A DNA stretch of 36,383 bases from Planctomycetota bacterium (lineage in GTDB: Bacteria > Planctomycetota > UBA1135 > JAKEFM01): positions 1-36,383 of the forward strand of contig JAKEFM010000099.1 in assembly GCA_022616055.1 (NCBI GenBank), given 5' to 3'. The notes under the pieces were generated by a model. That model was not told the DNA's origin. It made no database searches and saw nothing but the letters and a program-made list of their open reading frames with translations. Each line of letters begins with the position of its first letter. The stretch's first letter is position 1. Both the position numbers and the translations under genes were made by a program. Positions 32,564 to 36,383 of the stretch are shown here, one piece after another.

Positions 32564-34282
32564 ATGAACGTCGCGCTCATCGTCTTCGCCGCCCTCGCGG
32601 TCCTCGCCCTCGGCTACGTCACCTACGGGCGCCTCGTCTCGCGCCTCCTCGATCTCGACCCCGCCCGCCTCACCCCTGCGTACACCCGGCGGGACGGCGT
32701 CGACTTCGTCCCGACGCCCCGCTTCTACCTCCTCGGCCAGCACTTCTCCGCCATCGCGGCGGCCGGACCGATCGCGGGCCCGATCCTCGCGTGCCAGCAG
32801 TTCGGCTGGCTCCCCTGCGTCCTCTGGATCGTCCTCGGCGCGATCCTCGTCGGGGCGGTCCACGACTTCTCGAGCCTCCTCGCCTCGGTCCGGCACCGGG
32901 GGGGGTCCGTCGTCGAGATCGTGAAGGCGCGGATGGGGAAGCGCGCGTCGGTCGCCTTCCTCGTCTTCATCTGGGTCTCCCTCCTCTACGTGATCGTCGC
33001 CTTCGCCGACATCACGGCGAACTCCTTCGTCGGGAGAAGCGAGGAGGTCGACTTCGCCGGGGCCCGCTTCGACCCGGGCGGGGCGGTCGCCGGCTCGAGC
33101 GCGATGTACCTCGGCCTCGCGGTCGTCATGGGACTCGTCCTGCGCTTCCTCCGGCCGCGCCTCCTCGTCGCGACCGCTCTCTTCGTCCCGGCGACCCTCC
33201 TCGTCGTCTGGCTCGGCACGCAGGTCTCGACCTCCTTCGTGCTTCCGGTGGCCAACCCGGCGCGCGCCTGGGGCCTCCTCATCCTCGCCTACTGCTTCGT
33301 CGCGAGCCTCGCCCCCCTCTGGTCGCTCCTGCAGCCCCGCGGCTACCTCGGCGGCTTCGTCCTCTACGCCGCCCTCGCCGTCGGCGTGCTCGGCGTCCTC
33401 CTCGGAGGCTTCCAGGCGCGCCAGTCGGCGTTCACCGCCTGGACGGTCCAGACGCCGGCGGGGGCGGCCGTCCCCCTCTTCCCGATCCTCTTCGTGACGA
33501 TCGCCTGCGGGGCCTGCTCGGGCTTCCACGGCCTCGTCTGCTCCGGCACCACCTCGAAGCAGGTCGACCGGGAGACCGACTGCAGGCCCGTCGGCTACGG
33601 CGCCATGCTCCTCGAGGGGTTCGTCGCGCTCCTCGCCCTCGCGACGATCGTCGTCGCCGCCCCGGCCTCCGTGAGCGGCCTCGCCCCCGGCACGATCTAC
33701 GGGAACGGCCTCGGCGGGTTCCTCGCCGTGCTGATCGGCGAGGAGCACCGCCGCTTCGCGGCGACCTTCGGGGCGATGGCGTTCTCGACCTTCGTCTTCG
33801 ACACCCTCGACGTCGCCACGCGCCTGGGCCGCTACCTCGTCCAGGAGCTCTTCGACTGGCGGTCCCGGTTCTCCCGGGTGGCGGCGACCGCGATCACCCT
33901 CCTCCCTCCCGCCGTGATCCTGGCGAGCGCCGAGCCCGGCGCCTACCGGAACTTCTGGTCCCTCTTCGGCACGTCGAACCAGCTCCTCGCGGCGCTCACC
34001 CTCCTCGGGATCTCGGTCTGGCTCGCGCGCACGGGCCGGCCCCTCCTCTTCGCGCTCCTGCCGATGGGGTTCGTGTTCGTCGTGACCGCGACCTCCCTCG
34101 TCCTGCAGGCGTGGGATGCGGGGACCGCCCTCGCGGCGGGACGCGCGACCGCGACCCTCGTCGCGAACGGAGCCGTCTCCGTCCTCCTCTTCGCCCTCGC
34201 GCTCTTCCTCCTCGTCGAGGGGCTCAAGGCGATCGCGGAGGCGCGCTCCGCCCGCACCCCCGAGGGATCGCCGGCGACCTGA
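32564..34282 (+). CDS. cstA: CstA-family carbon starvation / peptide or pyruvate transporter
   Basis: Encodes 572 residues from ATG 32564. More than a dozen hydrophobic helices are visible. Family motifs are clear: YTRRDGVDFVPTPRFYLLGQHFSAIAAAGPIAGPILACQQFGWLP (about 40-84), VGAVHDFSSLLASVRHRGGSVVEIV (about 97-121), and ACGACSGFHGLVCSGTTSKQ (about 312-331) in the core. The stretch STFVFDTLDVATRLGRYLVQEL (about 408-429) is also typical. CstA proteins import peptides or pyruvate when carbon is scarce. The length is shorter than E. coli CstA (about 700 residues) and similar to the compact CstA form. A TATAAG/TAAGGT sequence about 25 nt upstream could be a -10 box. Confidence 0.92.
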   Translation: MNVALIVFAALAVLALGYVTYGRLVSRLLDLDPARLTPAYTRRDGVDFVPTPRFYLLGQHFSAIAAAGPIAGPILACQQFGWLPCVLWIVLGAILVGAVHDFSSLLASVRHRGGSVVEIVKARMGKRASVAFLVFIWVSLLYVIVAFADITANSFVGRSEEVDFAGARFDPGGAVAGSSAMYLGLAVVMGLVLRFLRPRLLVATALFVPATLLVVWLGTQVSTSFVLPVANPARAWGLLILAYCFVASLAPLWSLLQPRGYLGGFVLYAALAVGVLGVLLGGFQARQSAFTAWTVQTPAGAAVPLFPILFVTIACGACSGFHGLVCSGTTSKQVDRETDCRPVGYGAMLLEGFVALLALATIVVAAPASVSGLAPGTIYGNGLGGFLAVLIGEEHRRFAATFGAMAFSTFVFDTLDVATRLGRYLVQELFDWRSRFSRVAATAITLLPPAVILASAEPGAYRNFWSLFGTSNQLLAALTLLGISVWLARTGRPLLFALLPMGFVFVVTATSLVLQAWDAGTALAAGRATATLVANGAVSVLLFALALFLLVEGLKAIAEARSARTPEGSPAT

Positions 34283-34302
34283 GAGGCCGATTCAGGCGCG
34301 CG

Positions 34303-34803
34303 CTACGTCGTGCGCGCGGCCGCGATCTCGAGCTCGAGCGTCTCCTTCCCGTCGGGGCCGATCCGGTAGAGCTGGAAGGTCCGGTTCTTCTCGTCCCTGA
34401 TCGCCGAGCGGAGCCTCATCCGGATCGTCTTCCCCGTCGCCGGATCGGTCGCCTGGGAGAGGTAGGTGTGGACCCGCCCGTCCTCGCTGCAGTCCCCCTC
34501 GGAGATCTGGAGGCTCGTCGTCATCGAGTCGACCCAGACGCCGACGTACTTCTTCTTGAAGGTGTCGTAGCCGTTCACGCCGTGGCCGGTGAACGTCCCG
34601 TCGTCCGTCGAGAGGTCCGTGACGAACCAGAGACCGTCGGGGCTCCGGCGGACGGTCTCCGTCCCCGTCCCGGTCATCGGCGGAGCGCCGGGGGCGGGGA
34701 AGTACTTCGTCGTCAGGCGCCACTTCCCGACGAGGGGGGCGAGGTGGGCGTGGTGGGGGCCGGGCTTCGGGGGGGCGGGCATCTCGGGGCCGTGTTCGGT
34801 CAT
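34303..34803 (-). CDS. DUF1579 family protein
   Basis: Encodes 166 residues from ATG 34803, with GGAGG 5 nt upstream on the minus strand. The pattern is that of DUF1579: LAPLVGKWRLTTKYF near the N-terminus (about 23-37), then GTGTETVRRSPDGLWFVTDLS, GYDTFKKKYVGVWVDSMTTSL (about 78-98) and a final beta strand ELEIAAART. These proteins form lipocalin-like beta barrels of unknown function, common in planctomycetes and proteobacteria. There is no signal peptide. The gene is convergent with cstA, with 20 nt between stops. Confidence 0.78.
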   Translation of the reverse strand: MTEHGPEMPAPPKPGPHHAHLAPLVGKWRLTTKYFPAPGAPPMTGTGTETVRRSPDGLWFVTDLSTDDGTFTGHGVNGYDTFKKKYVGVWVDSMTTSLQISEGDCSEDGRVHTYLSQATDPATGKTIRMRLRSAIRDEKNRTFQLYRIGPDGKETLELEIAAARTT

Positions 34804-34921
34804 GGGATCCTCCGGAGAAGGAGCGAAGTCGCCGCGGGGGACGCGTTCGGCCGGCGCCCGCATTCTGCGAAGCCGATCCCGTCGACACAACGGAGGGGGA
34901 AGAGGAGTCTCGAGAGCCCCT

Positions 34922-34927
34922 TAGAAT
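34922..34927 (+). promoter_or_regulatory. TANNNT box ahead of the threonine-dehydratase-like gene
   Basis: TAGAAT (5/6 to TATAAT) lies 11 nt before the TTG at 34939. If it is the -10, the transcript begins close to the start codon. Confidence 0.35.
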
Positions 34928-34938
34928 CCCCGACTGCC

Positions 34939-35871
34939 TTGATCCCCCTCGAGGAGATCCGCCGCGCGCGCCCCATCGTCTCGGAGGTCGCGCTCCGCAC
35001 GCCTCTCGTCCCCCTGCAGGCGCCCGAGCTCCGCCCGGGCGTCTTCCTGAAGCTCGAGTGCCTCCAGCCGATAGGCTCCTTCAAGATCCGGGGCGCCTGG
35101 AACGCGGTGCGCTCCCTCCCGAAGGTCCCCTCGGCCCTCTGGACGGCGAGCGCGGGCAACATGGCCCAGGGCGCCGCCCTCGCCGCGCGACGGCTCGGCG
35201 TCCCCTGCACCGTCGTCGTCCCCGAGACGGCCCCGGCGGCGAAGACCGCCGCCGTCGAGCGCCTCGGCGCCCGCATCGTCAAGGTCACCTTCGACCGCTG
35301 GTGGAAGACCTTCGAGGAGCGCTCCTTCCCCGGGATGGAGGGCTCCTTCGTCCACCCCTTCGACGACCCCGCCGTGATGGCCGGGAACGGAACGATCGGC
35401 GTCGAGATCCTCGAGGACCTGCCGGACGCGGACGCGATCCTCGTCCCCTTCGGGGGAGGCGGCCTCGCCTGCGGGATCGCCTCCGCGGTGAAGGCGCTCC
35501 GGCCCGCGACCCGGGTCTACGCGGCGGAGGTGGAGGAGTCCGCCCCGCTCCTCGCCTCGCTCCGCGCGGGCTCGCCCCAGACCGTTCCCTACGTGAAGCA
35601 CTTCGTCGACGGGATCGGGGGGAAAGGGGTCTTCCCGGGGATGTTCGAGCGGGCCCGCTCCCTCCTCGACGGCTCCCTTCCCTCCCCCGTCGCCGAGATC
35701 CGGCGCGCCGTCCGGCTCCTCGCCGAGCGGAACCGGATCGTCGCGGAGGGGGCGGGCGCCTGCCCGGTCGCCGCCGCCCTCGCCGGGCGGGCGGGCGCGG
35801 GGAAGGTCGTCTGCGTCGTCTCGGGGGGGAATCTCGACGCGGCCGTCCTCGCCGACATCCTCCGCGAATGA
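34939..35871 (+). CDS. PLP-dependent threonine/serine dehydratase-like enzyme
   Basis: Encodes 310 residues. TTG 34939 is the best start: it begins the family N-terminal helix IPLEEIRRARPIVSEVALRTPL. The PLP lysine is Lys49 in GSFKIRGAWN. The asparagine loop is TASAGNMAQGAALAARRLG (about 72-90), the phosphate-binding loop is PFGGGGLACG (about 174-183), and SGGNLD (about 297-302) closes the active site. Threonine dehydratase, hydroxyaspartate dehydratase (BhcB) and EutB of ectoine breakdown all look like this. The next gene overlaps by 4 nt (ATGA) and is ornithine-cyclodeaminase-like, a pairing seen for EutB/EutC and BhcB/BhcD. No regulatory ACT domain is present, so it is a catabolic-type enzyme. 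Confidence 0.85.
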   Translation: MIPLEEIRRARPIVSEVALRTPLVPLQAPELRPGVFLKLECLQPIGSFKIRGAWNAVRSLPKVPSALWTASAGNMAQGAALAARRLGVPCTVVVPETAPAAKTAAVERLGARIVKVTFDRWWKTFEERSFPGMEGSFVHPFDDPAVMAGNGTIGVEILEDLPDADAILVPFGGGGLACGIASAVKALRPATRVYAAEVEESAPLLASLRAGSPQTVPYVKHFVDGIGGKGVFPGMFERARSLLDGSLPSPVAEIRRAVRLLAERNRIVAEGAGACPVAAALAGRAGAGKVVCVVSGGNLDAAVLADILRE

Positions 35872-36383
35872 CCCTCCTGCTCCGAGAAGAGGAGGTCCGG
35901 TCGGTCCTGGGGATCCGGGACGCGATCCCACTGATGGAGGATGCCCTCCGTTCGTTCTCGACGGGAGGAGCGGTCCAGCCCCTCCGCGCCATCGTCCCCG
36001 TCGCCGCGCACGGGGGAATCCTCGGCGCGATGCCGGGCTTCCTCTCCTCTCCCGCCGCGCTGGGCGCGAAGCTCGTCACCTTCTTTCCACGGAACGTGGC
36101 GGAGCCGACCCACCTCGCCGTGGTCCTCCTCTTCGAGCCCGGCTCCGGGCGCCTCCAGGCGATCCTCGAGGGACGGTGGATCACGGAGGCGCGCACCGCC
36201 GCCGTCTCCGCCGCCGCGACGAAGGTCCTGGCTCGCCCCGGAGCGAAATCCCTCGCCATCCTCGGCTCGGGAGTCCAGGCGGGGAGCCACCTCGAGGCGA
36301 TGACTCTCGTCCGCCCGATCCGGGACGTCCGTGTCTGGTCCCGGACTCCCGAGAACGCGAGGCGCTTCGCCGAGGACTGGGCC
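35868..36383 (+). CDS. ornithine cyclodeaminase / mu-crystallin family protein, 5' part
   Basis: ATG 35868 overlaps the upstream stop by 4 nt. The frame stays open to the window end, giving 172 residues of an enzyme usually about 320 long. Family features: VRSVLGIRDAIPLMEDALRSFS (about 10-31), MPGFLSSPAALGAKLVTFFPRN (about 55-76) with the substrate-contacting lysine, EGRWITEARTAAVSAAATKVLARPGA (about 100-125), then the start of the NAD-binding fold LAILGSGVQAGSHLEAM (about 128-144). Members are ornithine cyclodeaminase, alanine dehydrogenase, EutC, and iminosuccinate or ketimine reductases; the missing C-terminus would be needed to choose. Confidence 0.88.
   Translation, partial: MTLLLREEEVRSVLGIRDAIPLMEDALRSFSTGGAVQPLRAIVPVAAHGGILGAMPGFLSSPAALGAKLVTFFPRNVAEPTHLAVVLLFEPGSGRLQAILEGRWITEARTAAVSAAATKVLARPGAKSLAILGSGVQAGSHLEAMTLVRPIRDVRVWSRTPENARRFAEDWA

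Noticed and set aside
1..36383. CRISPR array, insertion sequence, prophage or integron
   Set aside because: No regularly spaced direct repeats, transposase or integrase sequence, or phage structural gene was seen on either strand.

Overview
The window is a 36.4 kb piece of a very GC-rich bacterial chromosome, roughly 70% G+C by eye, with strong G/C third-position bias and many start codons other than ATG. I see no phage, insertion sequence, plasmid or CRISPR content. Several features point towards Planctomycetota or a similar phylum: a DUF1549-like protein paired with a Tat-exported phosphatase-like protein, secreted FG-GAP/VCBS and EF-hand proteins, a large multihaem cytochrome, and futalosine-pathway menaquinone synthesis. 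This assignment is inference; no rRNA or other marker gene is present.

Layout. 1-465: C-terminal end of an MFS-type membrane protein. 677-2944: MobA-like nucleotidyltransferase, XdhC-family protein and a PlsC-type acyltransferase. 3055-4587: small sigma factor, then an exported TPR protein, closed by hairpins. 4684-6684: divergent DJ-1-family protein and LarA-like racemase. 6706-8016: UDP-sugar dehydrogenase (minus). 8119-8190: tRNA-Val with an atypical T-loop. 8191-11957 (minus): M61 peptidase, PepP-type aminopeptidase and a four-helix membrane protein. 12147-16537: rhodanese fusion, acyl-CoA dehydrogenase, Tat-exported NAD epimerase and a nucleotide-transporter-like protein. 16563-18794: mqnD (minus) and a sigma-70 factor (plus). 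18877-21124: DUF1549-like/phosphatase-like pair. 21552-28797: a run of three secreted proteins (EF-hand-like, seven-bladed VCBS propeller, decahaem cytochrome fused to LVIVD-type and EF-hand repeats); the first two are visibly less GC-rich than the rest. 28889-29728: thioredoxin-fold protein with an in-frame TGA. 29879-30289: two tandem paralogous small membrane proteins. 30314-34803: degenerate metallopeptidase, GHMP kinase, CstA-type transporter and DUF1579 protein. 34939-36383: threonine-dehydratase-like enzyme overlapping an ornithine-cyclodeaminase-like gene that runs off the end.

The most exciting item is the gene at 28889-29728. It has a strong ribosome binding site and a signal peptide. 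The reading frame crosses a TGA at codon 55, exactly where the first cysteine of a thioredoxin CxxC would be (U-G-G-C). A 9-bp stem with a GGG apical loop starts 15 nt after the TGA, which fits the bacterial SECIS layout. Together these make a good candidate for an exported selenoprotein that simple gene calling would truncate or start too late.

Other points: several genes without a Shine-Dalgarno sequence have a TANNNT box 8-15 nt before the start codon, suggesting leaderless transcripts. The tRNA-Val departs from consensus at two tertiary-contact positions. The cytochrome, mqnD and candidate selenoprotein suggest menaquinone-based respiration and envelope redox chemistry, but no gene here proves a specific pathway.
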